Assembly: GCA_015179125.1 (NCBI GenBank)
Contig: WHVA01000382.1
Coordinates: forward strand, 1-64,000
Source: Gautieria morchelliformis
Taxonomy: Eukaryota; Basidiomycota; Agaricomycetes; Gomphales; Gomphaceae
Direction of reading: 5' to 3'
DNA: 64,000 nt
Part shown: in pieces, positions 1-11,212 of the stretch
Position numbering within the stretch: the stretch's first letter is position 1
Layout of the letters: each line of letters opens with the position of its first letter
Notes under the pieces: generated by a model
The model's database searches: none
Told to the model about the DNA's origin: nothing
What the model saw: only the letters and a program-made list of their open reading frames with translations
Position numbers and translations under genes: made by a program

Positions 1-889
1 TGTGGTGTCAGAACTGGAAATGGAAAACAGGGTGTCCCCTGACACCCATGTATCTATCGTTGGTAGAGTTATAAACTGAGGATACCCACTACACAGTTGG
101 TCATTATCCTAGTATCGGCTCTTATCTCCTTGAGTATCTTTGGTTGTGGCTTCGTCATTAGTGTTGCCCTCACAACGGGCCCACCCCTCACCAATTCAGA
201 CCCTGATCTGGCACTACAGGCTGAGACCGCACACCATAGAGACTATCGGCTTCGCTAGACATCCCCCTGGGTGGCGGCCCCAATTCACGGCTGGAATAGG
301 TAAAAGCAAGGCAGTCGCGGTGAGCAGGATCAGAACGAGGATGGTGTCATGAACCGGTTTATTTCACCAACTGCGCTGAGCGCTTACATGGAATCTTTTC
401 CCCCAATCGTCTCATCAGACCACTGCCATCACATCTTCATACCCCAAGTTGAGCCATCACCTCCAGTGCCATGTGCTTCACTGCCACTCCCACATGTGCG
501 CCTATGCCATCATTCCCTATGCAGATGTCGCCAAGCATTCGGGCACTATCACCGGTCCACACCAGGCGACGATCTGGCAGGATGAGTGCCGACAGCATGG
601 ATTGGGGAAGCCTTGATCCCCATGAACTCTTCTTCGACCCTTCCTCAGGACGAGTTGACATGCCTATGCACTATATTCCCTTTGTGCATGAGGGCAAGAG
701 AAGTGTAGAGATTCAGATATTGGAAAGCGGGGTTAGCACCAGCTATGACCCATATTGTTTCGATCATTTCCAACCCTCTCAACCACCTAACCCTACACCA
801 CCCCCTTCGATTGACTTGGAAAGTCAAGCATTGCCTCAAAGGCTGTGTGTCTGGAGCAGAGATGTGTGGTTCCAGATTGTTGGTTGGCT
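1..889. other. No supported gene
   Basis: Short open frames exist on both strands, the longest about 140 codons at 471-899 on the plus strand. None shows a family motif, a convincing splice pattern or conserved-looking composition. I see no gene I can support here. Confidence 0.4.
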
Positions 890-899
890 CAGGGGTTAG

Positions 900-1215
900 G
901 ACGACTCATTACTCCATGAGTCACTCTTGATTTACCAGTATCCCTCATGACTCACTCTTCTTGTTTTCATTGACTCATCATGACTCAGTTCCCCTATTGT
1001 GTACCATATCAGCTATATTGTCCTGACTCCTCTTCATGACTCACCTGACTCACTCTGACTCGTTCTGACTCATTCTGACTCATTGTGACTCATCCCTCTT
1101 GTTGTTCTGACTCCTTCTCATACTCACCTGACTCACTCTGACTCACTCTGACTCATTCTGACTCATTCTGACTCACAGTGACTCATCCCTCCTATTCTCT
1201 TCTGACTCATCCCCC
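900..1215. repeat. TGACTC-rich degenerate tandem repeat
   Basis: The hexamer TGACTC (often TGACTCA or TGACTCAT) recurs roughly every 10 to 25 bases through this stretch, all in the same orientation, interspersed with short pyrimidine-rich spacers. It looks like a decayed minisatellite. The core equals the half-palindrome recognised by Gcn4/AP-1 bZIP proteins, but I infer no function from that alone. It ends about 270 bases before the LINE relic. Confidence 0.75.
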
Positions 1216-1484
1216 TTTTCCAAAGTAGATAAATACCAGAGCTTGCTCCATGTATTTCGCTAGTTTGGTTATCATATACGTTACACCGTCTCCTGTGCCC
1301 TTAAGCACTTGAGGATACCTTGCTCACTCTATCGTCTCTCTTCTCTCAATCTCTTACTTCGAGGCTTGTCTACTTCAGACTTGTCCTTCTTCTTATCTCT
1401 TTCGACCAACCAGAACAGGCACCCCTTTTTAGTGCAGGGTCTTCAACATTGGGATCTTACGCCTGGTGTGGACGGTTCTGACAG

Positions 1485-2402
1485 ATGGATGACATCCAGA
1501 TCTTCTCCGACGGCTCAGGATACAAAGGAAACATTGCCGCAGCTGCGGTAATACCACTGACCGGTGAGGCCTTGAGGTTCAAGCTAGGCAAAAGCTCCCG
1601 ACACACCGTCTTCGAGGGAGAACTCGTAGGTATCCTCCTAGCACTGACACTACTGGAGAAACACCCTCCGGTCAGGTCTGCGCTCATCTCCCTAGATAGC
1701 CAGGCAGCGATCCAAGCGCTGCAAAACGACCGATCACAGTTGGGCCAATACATCCTCGACGAAATCCATGCCACCGTCCGCAGGCTGAAGCGCAGGAGAC
1801 GTCAGCTGTGAATCCACCTGGAATGGGTCCCGGGCCATTTGGGAATAGCAGGTAACGAGCTAGCTGACCTTCAGGCGAAGAAAGCGGCCAAGGGCGACAC
1901 CTCCTCCACCGCCGACCTCCCACAACTGCTGAGGAAGCGACTCCCGGCGAGCACTGCGGCCCTCAAGGCAGGTCGTAAGGCCACCATCATCAAACGATGG
2001 CGGAAAATCTGGGCTGAATCCCCGCGCTTCCAGAGAATGTCCAGGGTCGACAAGACGATGCCCAATCGCAAGGTCTACAAAACGCTCAGCTCGCTGCCCC
2101 GTCGCGCCACCAGCATCATCGTGCAGCTGCGCACGGGACACGTCTCCCTCAATCACTACCTCAGGAAGATTAAAGCGAGCGACTCCGCCCTCTGCAATCA
2201 CTGCCGTCAACCCGAGACGGTAGCGCACTACCTCAAGCTCTGCCGCAGGTACACGCGCCAGCGCGAGCAGCTTAGACGCAAGGCGAGCAAGGCCGCCCAC
2301 TCTATTCCCCGTCTACTTGGAGACCCGAAGACAATACCCGCTACCCTACGCTTCGTCCAGGACTCCGGTCGATTTCAGCTCTACAACGACATCGTGCCTT
2401 AG
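1485..2402 (+). pseudogene. Non-LTR retrotransposon C-terminal relic: RNase H domain and CCHC knuckle
   Basis: This is the 3' end of a LINE-type ORF2. The frame starts with a type I RNase H domain: SDGSG gives the first catalytic Asp, FEGELVG the Glu, LDSQAAIQAL the second Asp, and WVPGHLGIAGNELAD the His and last Asp. A C-terminal knuckle of form CxxCx6Hx4C follows (CNHCRQPETVAHYLKLC), as in Tad/I-clade elements. The frame is broken by TGA at 1809-1811, directly before IHLEWVPGH; reading resumes in the same frame at 1812, so this is a nonsense change, not a frameshift. No reverse transcriptase or endonuclease precedes it, so the copy is 5'-truncated or rearranged. The element is dead; which LINE clade it belongs to is inference. 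Confidence 0.85.
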
Positions 2403-2850
2403 ACTAAGCCCTAAGCCCCTCCACCTTATCACCTGACGCTGCGTCTTACTGACACCGTACCTCCTACAGCGCCCCATCAAGCTCCAACCTCGGCACTCGA
2501 TTTCTGCCGAACCTTTGCCATGAGGGATTGGCCCTCCAGTGCCTCCCCGGCCAATACTCTTACACCCCAGTCCCACTGATAGTCCCCTTCCCTTCTGCTT
2601 CGCACGCCTGCTGCGCCCTTTTTATCCTAGATAGAGTGCCCGCAGGCCACATGCGCCGGAGATGCGGGGAGTTTTGACCGCTACTGGGGGACCCCGCGGA
2701 AAGAGACAAAGATCCGGGGATGCAATCCATCCTCCTAAAGCGCGATAGGTTTAGGACCGCGTCTCCAGCCCCGCCAGGGGTCAAGCGCATCTGCGGGCGC
2801 ACCCAGATCTCCTTTGTCTTCTCATATATCTCTATTCTATTTTACTTTAC
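2403..2850 (+). other. Probable 3' untranslated tail of the LINE relic
   Basis: GC-rich, non-coding-looking sequence follows the RNase H frame directly and gives way to AT-richer sequence at about 2820-2850. I see no gene in it. Assigning it to the LINE is inference from position and composition. Confidence 0.35.
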
Positions 2851-2921
2851 ACTAGGGCAGACACATGATCCTGTATTTAGTGCACCATAAGCGCCCAGCG
2901 CTTCGAGCACTCTAATTGATA

Positions 2922-2940
2922 CTCTCTCTCTCTCTCTCTC
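2922..2940. repeat. CT dinucleotide microsatellite
   Basis: An uninterrupted CT run of about 19 bases lies about 190 bases upstream of the LEU1 start codon, so it may sit in the LEU1 promoter or 5' leader. Confidence 0.9.
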
Positions 2941-3070
2941 AGACAAGCTAGTTGATTCCGAATCACCTGGAGTCTCCGAATCAATCGCAGATGTGAGCCG
3001 ACCACAACTTTCACTCTTCGGAGCGCCTGCATGCAGGGCGGTCAGTCTGTTTCGGTATGTTTGCGTACGG

Positions 3071-3076
3071 CACGTG
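3071..3076. promoter_or_regulatory. CACGTG E-box upstream of LEU1
   Basis: A palindromic CACGTG lies 57 bases before the LEU1 ATG. This is the core bound by bHLH regulators such as Cbf1/Pho4 in yeasts. No Leu3-type CCGG-N4-CCGG site was seen nearby. Function is inferred from position only. Confidence 0.4.
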
Positions 3077-3132
3077 ATCCTAAGGGCGTCCCCTCCCCGG
3101 ACTCGAGTCATACCTTGGCTCGAGAACTCATC

Positions 3133-5930
3133 ATGCCTGCTGCAGTCCTACCTCCTCGCACGCTCTATGACAAGATATGGCACGATCACGTGGTGTAAGC
3201 TGCTTTCTGCATCTCCTTGCGCAACACCGACTGATTGCCCTCTATCTAGGCACACGCAATCGGACGGAAGTGCCCTGCTATATATTGATAGGTATCTTCC
3301 ATACGTCTGTCGCCGAGTTTAGTACCCACTACGCCTGCCCAGACACCTTGTCCATGAAGTGACTAGCCCACAGGCGTTCGAGGGCTTGTCCGTGCTTCCT
3401 CGTTGCTATTTTAATTTGGTAATGAGCCTTTATATGTAGGCGCAATGCAGGTCGTCCGGTTCGTAGGACAGACTGTACCTTGGCTACGGTAGACCACAAT
3501 GTCCCGTATGTTCATTGTCAATACGACCTCTCCTTGTTACCTACTTATTACAGGACGATCACCCGCAAGAATTTCACCACGATCAAGGAGTTTGTCGAGG
3601 AGCCTGAGTCTCGAGCACAATGCGTGGCTCTTGAAGATAACGTAAAAGAGTTTGGGGTGACCTACTTTGGGATGTCGGACAGGCGCCAAGGTGCGCTAGG
3701 CCGGCGTCCCACCTCTGGTCCATAGCTGACAGTGGGGATCCAGGCATTGTCCATATCATTGGCCCCGAGCAAGGATTCACTGTAGGATCTCTTCAGTATC
3801 ACTACGGCGTTTCTTAATCGATTCTACAGCTCCCTGGTATCACATGCGTGTGCGGGGACTCGCACACTTCCAGTGAGTCTACTTTTACGTTGTTATTCCA
3901 ACAGAGTATCATGTCCTTGGTTAGCTCATGGTGCCTTTGGCGCCCTTGCTTTCGGAATTGGAACGTCCGAGGTTGAGCACGTAATGGCAACCCAAACGCT
4001 TTTGCAGAGGAAGAGCAAAAACATGCGAATCACCGTCGATGGTGAACTGGCAGAAGGAGTTGGTTCCAAGGATGTCATATTGCATATTATCGGAGTCATT
4101 GGGACTGCTGGCGGAACAGGTTCTGTGATCGAATATGCGGGGTCTGTTTTCCGTGGGTTTAGTATGGAAGCGCGGATGAGCGTGTGGTCAGTACTGTTAC
4201 CTAAATTCTGTCGTGATATTTTGTCTCACCGGGAAATCAGCAATATGAGCATTGAAGCTGGTGCAAGAGCCGGCATGATCGCCCCCGACGACATTACTTT
4301 TGCGTATCTTCGTGGACGACCTCTTGCTCCGCCTGCAGGCGAGGCTTGGGACCGTGCCGAGGCATACTGGCGCAGCCTCAAAACCGACGACGGCGCCAAA
4401 TTCGACGTGGAAGTCACGATCCGTGCCGAAGACATCGCCCCAACCGTGTCTTGGGGCACGTCTCCACAAGACGTGGCCCCAATTACAGGACGTGTCCCCG
4501 ACCCTACTGTGGTGACAGATCTCACTAAGCGTGCAAGCATGGAACGATCTCTGGCGTACATGGGTCTAACCCCGAACACGCGGATGGAGGATGTTCAGCT
4601 TGATAAGGTGTTTCTCGGCTCATGCACCAACGGCCGTATCGAGGACCTTCGTTCGGCTGCCAAGGTTATTCTGGCCGCTGGTCCGGACGCTAAAGTAGCG
4701 CCAAATGTCGTCGCCATGGTTGTCCCTGGGTCAACGCTTGTCAAGCAGCAAGCTGAGGCAGAAGGGCTTACTGCAATTTTCAAACGTGCTGGATGGGACT
4801 GGCGCGAAGCAGGATGTTCTATGTGTCTCGGTATGAACCCCGACCAGCTTTCTCCCAAAGAAGTGTGCCGCCCCATTGCAGTTTGCATATATACTGGGCT
4901 GATTATTGGTGATTGTAGCGTTGCGCCAGTACTTCCAACAGAAACTTCGAAGGTCGCCAGGGTGCCGGTGGCAGGACGCATCTCCTGAGTCCAGCTATGG
5001 CTGCTGCCGCCGCTATGACTGGGAAATTGACAGATGTCCGAAAATTACTGGGCGGAACGTCAACGACGCACACCAGCGAGGCCGCACCTATTAAGGTGAT
5101 GAACGCGCTCGACTTCCTCACAGACGAGACTCTGCCTCCCCCAGTGCCGGAAGGGTACAAAGGTACCTCGCAAACGCCCAGTGCGGACACTCCTTCGTCA
5201 ATGCCGAAGTTCCACATTGTCAAAGGGATCGCGGCGCCATTGACCATCGAAAACGTGGACACTGATATGATCATCCCGAAGCAGTTCTTGAAGACAATCA
5301 AAAGGACAGGTCTAAAGCATGCTCTGTTCCATACTCTTCGCAAGGATCCCGTCACCGGTGCTGACACTGATTTCATCCTCAACCGCCAACCTTTCGACAA
5401 AGCCTGCATTCTTGTATGTACGGGTGCTAACTTCGGATGCGGTTCGAGCAGGGAGCATGCGCCATGGAGTCTGTGAGCACGGATATAGTCATGCCGCACG
5501 AACGGATTCCTGACATGTTTATAGCAATGACTTTGGTATCCGGTGCATAATTGCACCGAGCTTTGCAGAAATTTTCAAGACTAACACGATGCAGAACGGC
5601 ATGTTGCCCGTCGTCTTGTCTCCTGAAGAGTGCAAGGTTCTTTATGACGATGCCGTGGCGCAAAAAGAGTTGGAGGTCGACTTGGAGAAGCAGGAGGTCA
5701 GACGGGAGACTGGAGAAGCCATCAAGTTCACTGTGGATGGATTCCGTCGTCATTGCTTGCTGAATGGTCTGGATGACATTGGTCTGACGCTACAGAAAAG
5801 CGATTCTATCAACGCATTTGAGCAGCGCAGGAGCGAGAGTTGGCCGTGGTTGGACGGATTTGGCTATGTGAAGGGTGGCAAAATTGCTACGACTGGCGCA
5901 GCCAAGAGCGGAGCCAAAATGGATTGGTAG
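3133..5930 (+). CDS. leu1: 3-isopropylmalate dehydratase (fused large and small subunits)
   Basis: This enzyme isomerises 2-isopropylmalate to 3-isopropylmalate in leucine synthesis. Exons: 3133-3194, 3250-3291, 3343-3387, 3440-3505, 3554-3690, 3744-3781, 3830-3872, 3925-4186, 4241-4862, 4919-5472, 5525-5930. They join in frame to 758 residues, normal for the fungal fused enzyme. The ten introns are 48-56 bp and GT-AG. Aconitase-family marks are TVDHNVPT, CGDSHTSTHGAFG, and the three Fe-S cysteines in GSCTNGR and GCSMC. The small-subunit (LeuD-like) swivel domain follows, with [13 protein letters not shown] and [11 protein letters not shown]. The start ATG is fixed by the family N-terminus (RTLYDKIW). 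All motifs are intact, so it should be functional. It converges on nothing; the next gene follows in the same direction 140 bases on. Confidence 0.97.
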
Positions 5931-6070
5931 TTTTATTGTTTTTCTTGAACTGCGCTGTGCAGAAATCAATGTCTTGGTAGTCACCACTTATAACAAATGC
6001 GATGATCATTGCGATCGTACTATATTTAATATTCGGTCTCATATCGACCACGTTTTCTTAACTCTGGACC

Positions 6071-9000
6071 ATGCCCACCGCCCTCGTTGCTCCCCTCGAG
6101 GTCGTCGTCAGACACAGTCTCAGCCCTCCTAGCAAACTGGACGAGCCAGAGGCCAGCAGCAACAGCGCTTCGACGTCCGAGTATGGTAAGAGGGTCATAT
6201 TCTCATAATTATACGCGACTGGATCATGATTCTCTGCTCGCGCAGGTCTATCACGACGTGACACGGAGCAGATCCTGGACTACTATCAATCAGAGGACGC
6301 AGGTCGCACTTATATCGGCTCAAAGGGCTCCCATTTTTCTGAAAGCTACCCCGAGCTCGAGCCGCCCACAGGCGCTCAGTCCGCTACGAGACCCTCGAGT
6401 GTTGGTAGACACTCCAGCGGGGATCCTACTCGTACCTCAATGGAGTCTGTTGCATCTTCCTCTGGCGGCGTACAACGTCGCACAAGCCAGCGCTCCGCAG
6501 GCGGCGCCGATAAACGTCGCCTGGCAATTGTCGAGCTGGATAGCCAGCCGGAATCACAAATGTCATCTGGCCGAGACCAGGGGTTCGACACGTCTGGCTC
6601 ATTCTCTCAGCCCTCTCTTGATTTTTCTCTTCTCGCCCGCCGAGGAGTGGACAGCTCCCGCTTAGGTGGTCTTGCGTTGGTAGCGCCACCAGACGCGCGG
6701 CCGTCAAGCTTCACTGGCTCAGATTTGTCACTGATTCCTGTTTCCGCACCTGCAACCGGCGTACCACCTCCATATCAAGAGACAAAGACAGAGTCGTTCC
6801 AGGCTGGACACCATAGGTCCATGTCAGAGGCTCAGTCACGCAAGAAGGGAGTCACGAAGGCATCCCCTAGAGACATTGGCATTGTCGGCACCCTAGGCTC
6901 TTTGCACTCTGCTTCTCCCGAGCAAACGGAGAACCCCCGTCCTGAGTGTCAACGACCTTCTACCTCAGAGGGGGATCGTGGAAGCGGTGGAGGAGCCCCT
7001 TCAGACGCGCTGACCGCACCCGTGTTTCAGACACCGCGGTCAAGGTCCCCATCTCCTTTACCTCTCACTGGTGGTCCCCCATCCACAAACATTCCAACCT
7101 CTGAATCCCCTGTTGCAGCTCGAGCGTGGCCAGTTGGACATGAGCAGCAACTTACGCCAAGCATAGGACAAGACAAAGAGTTAGGACGTCCAGTTGCGGC
7201 CCCTGTAGTTATGGACCTGAGCGCAGGTCAGCCCATCATTGGACGCAGCCCCAATATCATAAGGAGCGTATCACCCAATGCAGAGCCAACTACGAGCTCC
7301 TCACACACATACGTAGATCGTGAAACACATCGAACTTCAGGTCGACTGCCCTTTAAACCCAATCAGGCTGCTCTTTCGTACTTGCATTATCAACCCGGTG
7401 TGCATTCTACTGCTGGACCGCTGCCATCGCCTCCACGACACCTTACGCACCAGCATCCCTCGCCGCCTCCACGTCCTCCTCGCGCGCTCTCGCCACCGCT
7501 CACCCGTCGGAATGAAATGGGTCATGCCAAAAGTTCTTCTAGAACGGCCCTTCCAGATGGATCAAAGTCCATGCCAATCACGTCTATGAAGGCACCTGCC
7601 CCGGCTTCACACGCAGACTCTGATTTGTCCACTTCCGCAATCTCAGCGAGTTCCAGCGGAAGTGACGACAGAGCCTATGGAATGGCTTCCAGCGCCTTAG
7701 ATGAGAACGAGAAGTGAGTTTCGAGTCATGTTTAGGCTCAGTCAATAAACCACGACTACAGGTCAACCGGGCACCACGACCAAATCGACAAGACCCCCAC
7801 TCGAAGTGGACCCAGTCATGTCCGTGAAGGAGCTTTCCCTATATCCTCCGTATTTTTATCATCCCCTTCGCAATCACCGCCATCACCGAGTCAGCACCAG
7901 AACCTGGACACACTAGTGGCATCGATTGGCGGGCTACCAGAGGACGATGGAACTTCAAGCCAACCTCAGGCTCAGTCGGACCTGAAACGCGAAGGTAGCT
8001 GGGTGTCCTTGAGCGCTGAATCATTCGGGGGCGAACCAGAGAGCACCTCTCCTCCATCATCATATCCTTCTTCTGCAGAAGAATCCGCCCAAGTGGCGAC
8101 AACTGCTGTGGGTTCAGATGATGGGTTGGTCGACCAAAGAAGGGCGTCACTGCCAGCTCCACCCCCACCTGAACCACCTAAGCGGGCAGCTTCTCTTCTT
8201 CGCAGACCGTCTCTTCTAGGCATCGCCCGTACCAGCCGATCTCAGGCGTCCTCGCCTTCGTCTCTGCCATCAATACCTCGAAAGGCCCCATCGTCTTGGC
8301 CGGACGCCATGAATTTTCTTGACGTACTTGCCAAGAAAACAGCGGCAGAACGCGCACTTGCTTACGCAGCGAAGGTCCGAGAACTCTCCACAGAGGAGAC
8401 CGGCCTTACAGAGTGGTTATACTTGAATTCTAGGAAAGGTATGTCATCTTCGGGTTTTCCTTATCCAAGCGGTGAATCCCCTCCTTCAGACCGGCGCGAG
8501 GCCTCCCCTGCGACAGTCCCATCCACAGCCCCAACGTCTCGTGCATTCGCCAAGCAGCCTCGACACCTTTCACGGAACTCTATGGCTTCAGAGGTCACCT
8601 TTCCCATACGTCAAGACTCCTATACTGCCACCGACCTGTCGCCGCGACCTCCGGCGGAGCTCTCATCACCTACCTCCCTTTCACCCACGTTACCCTACCC
8701 GTCTCTTGCTCATGGTGTAGGTATCCGGAGGCGCTCATCGCGCACTCTAACTGTCGATTCCTCTGTAGCATCCCTTTCCGGATCTTCGAGATCAATTGGC
8801 GGAGGTTTCTTCGCCTCAATCGGCCGTAAAGCTAGCGTGAAGAAAGATCGCCCATTAGCCCCCGCCTCACCTACTAAATTAATGTCCTCACGACAAACTC
8901 CTCAACCACGACCCGTTAAGCTAGGTACAGCGCCGACTCTCCCAGGAGGGCCCCGTGCTCCAGCCCGATATGCGCAGCGCGCACATTCAGTTGTCTTCAA

Positions 9001-9232
9001 CACTCCAGAACCACCACGCCCTGAGAGCCAACCTCTCTCTATGTCCCCTCGTCAAACTGTGGAATCGACGGAAGCCTTTGGTCGTCAGCTTGGCAAACTC
9101 GCTGATCTACTTCCCCAGGCGGACAAAGACGTTCTCGCTGGCTACCTACGTCGGGCACCTAACCAGGATCCTATGACGGCGATAGGTAGTTACCTCGAAG
9201 ACGAGAAACAAGGGTGTTTGCGACACGATTGA
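6071..9232 (+). CDS. Ser/Pro-rich protein with C-terminal CUE-like segment
   Basis: Three exons (6071-6185, 6246-7713, 7762-9232) give 1017 residues; both introns have clean GT-AG borders (60 and 48 bp) and keep frame. I do not recognise the family. Most of the chain is low-complexity, rich in Ser, Pro and Arg, and probably disordered, with proline runs such as SPPPRPPRALSPP. Two short ordered-looking stretches stand out: a helical segment starting DVLAKKTAAERALAYAAKVRELS in the middle of the third exon, and a C-terminal stretch of about 45 residues with LPQADKDVL and AIGSYLEDE, which has the spacing of a ubiquitin-binding CUE domain. That match is by eye. The N-terminal exon encodes a conserved-looking EQILDYYQSEDAG. 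Function is unknown; a ubiquitin-linked scaffold is a guess. Confidence 0.8.
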
Positions 9233-9490
9233 ATATGCCGTCTCCGTTCATTTGCTCTGATCTTCTATTCTAATGATACCGTTTGCACCAGTTACCCCTT
9301 TGCATCGCATAGTCCTACGTTAACAGCATTGTAATGTATTTTATTCCCAGTATGCACAGTATCTATAGAACGCCTCACAAAGCATGACTTCATGTTAACG
9401 ACTGTAGCCTGCAGGTCTGAAGGCCCCAGAAGTACGCTTCACCGACGGAGGGACTGGGAAGAAATGTCAGTGGAACCCGTCCACCATTCG

Positions 9491-11078
9491 TCAAGGAAAC
9501 CTGCCTCGCTGATCAGTATCCTCTCGCGAAATGATGTATCCCGTATGCATTGGAGCGTTGACGGACTTGAGAGCACGACGTTGCTGCCCCAGCATACCAT
9601 CCACTTCGTTCTCTGAATTTTCTGAGATGCTCCCTGTCCTAAAGGCAGGTCGTTGTTGCGTTCTCACAGCGGTCGATTGTGCCGGCCATCCTTGTTGAAA
9701 GACTGTTGAGCGGTTATGAATGGGCGTTCGCTGAACCTGAATAGTACGTGTCCCAGTAAACAGTTTCGTCACCAATCAGGACGGCATACTCTGTTGGCTT
9801 CCATGCCTTCGGCGACATGTCCGATATTACTGCCTCCCAGATTGGATCTTAAATGTCCAGTCTGATCTTCATGTTGGAAACCACCAGCAAAGGAACTTTC
9901 GCCGACAGCAGCAGCAGAAGTAAGGCCTGTCGGACCAAGCAGTGTCTTGCGTTTGATCTTATCGAATTGATTCTAGTGCTTGTTCAATCAGAAACCGTCC
10001 TACGATATTTTAGGACACACTGACTTTAAGCTTCTGATACTCTTTGTCCTTTTCCCGAGAAACAGCTTGCACGTCTCTGTTCTTCCTACGTTCCAGCTCT
10101 AATTCACGCTCAAGTCCTACAAAGGTCAGAGCACCTATGCACCGAGCAGTTTACCGAGCGTAATACCGGCAACTTTATTATTCATAAGATTCAGTTCGCC
10201 ATTCGCTACATATGTTGTCAGATGTGGTTGCATGACTACAATAAAACCCATATTCTGGTCTTACCTTCCCTCACCACATTCTCCAGCTGCTTTGAAATCT
10301 GAGAATTCTTATCGTTAAGGCTCTTCAGGATAGCCTGCTGATAGGATCTTTTGACAGGTTAATTGTCAGCTGCGATCGCTAGCACTGAACAAACCCTTCT
10401 TGGTGCACTTGATATTGCCAGAAAGCAATAGCCCTAATGCGCATAAGTCATTGAGCGATACCGCCTCGGAATTGGTTAACCTTCCGCATATTTCAAGGAT
10501 CACGGCAGGGGATAGCCCAGAGAGGACAGACTTGAAGCGAAATATGTAAGCCAAACTTATATTGGCTGAGGCACCAACACACTGTCTTATAGTCATTAGT
10601 AGGTCTCAACGAAGCTATAACAACGTCATCCCTGAATTCATGCAGTCAAGAGTTTGTTAACGGATACTGGACAGGACGCACGGCTCATTAAGAGGTGCTT
10701 CGCATGCAGGGCAGATTTGGGCGGTGCTAAATAGAGTGTTGGCACAGTCGACTGGTGACCAATGTCAGGTATACAGTTATGTCCCAGAGTTCCAAACTTG
10801 CCGCAGAAAATATGCGAGCCTTGGAGGCGTGTAAAATGTGAGGGACGTTGATATTAAGAAGAATCGAAGGAATGTACACGTTGTCTTGGATCGGGTTAGG
10901 TCAGGATCAGCCGAATACAGTCTTGAGTAGGACAAAGGATTGCGTCTACCACGACCGCCCTGTCTATGAGAACCTTCCTACATTCGAAGGACATTGGACT
11001 TAGTATATGGCAACTCAACAATGTCAGTAAACGCTGATACCTGCAGCTGAGGCTGTTGCATCTGAGGTCACTCTCCAT
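9491..11078 (-). CDS. hei10: HEI10/CCNB1IP1-type RING protein, meiotic crossover factor
   Basis: Thirteen small exons (11078-11041, 10977-10950, 10884-10878, 10819-10802, 10751-10682, 10631-10583, 10530-10481, 10433-10395, 10347-10265, 10205-10167, 10116-10025, 9957-9790, 9736-9491) join in frame to about 308 residues. The family are SUMO/ubiquitin E3 ligases that mark crossover sites on meiotic chromosomes. The RING has C7, C12, C25, H27, C30, C33, C44, C47, the last six in TCSHIFCVDC and ICPAC. After it come the family block SVLSGLSPAVILEICGRAIAFW, a coiled coil (about residues 95-170) and a Ser/Gln-rich tail. Exon 3 is only 7 nt, and intron 4 is GC-AG (donor GCAAGT); both are needed to rebuild TTCSHIFCVDCAN. 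The donor of exon 10 is uncertain (10167 or 10155, a 4-residue difference). Transcribed towards the preceding gene; 134 bp from the next minus-strand gene. Confidence 0.9.
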
Positions 11079-11109
11079 CAACGCTATGGCGTGTGACAAC
11101 GCGTGACAC

Positions 11110-11115
11110 CACGTG
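11110..11115. promoter_or_regulatory. CACGTG E-box upstream of the HEI10-type gene
   Basis: A CACGTG palindrome sits about 32 bases upstream of the start codon, in the 134 bp between this gene and the stop of the GAS2-domain gene. It is one of three such sites close to start codons in this window. Role inferred from position only. Confidence 0.3.
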
Positions 11116-11212
11116 ACATTACAGTTGTTCTGTTCATGATAGAAATACAGTGGCAGTGAAACAGTAAAATAAAATGCAAAGTCCAATATAAAGCAAGGTC
11201 AGTGGTGGTGTC

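Noticed and set aside
471..899. 142-codon plus-strand frame at the left end
   Set aside because: No motif, no splice context, and composition like random sequence.
4903..5556. 217-codon minus-strand frame
   Set aside because: Lies entirely over LEU1 exons and has no motif.
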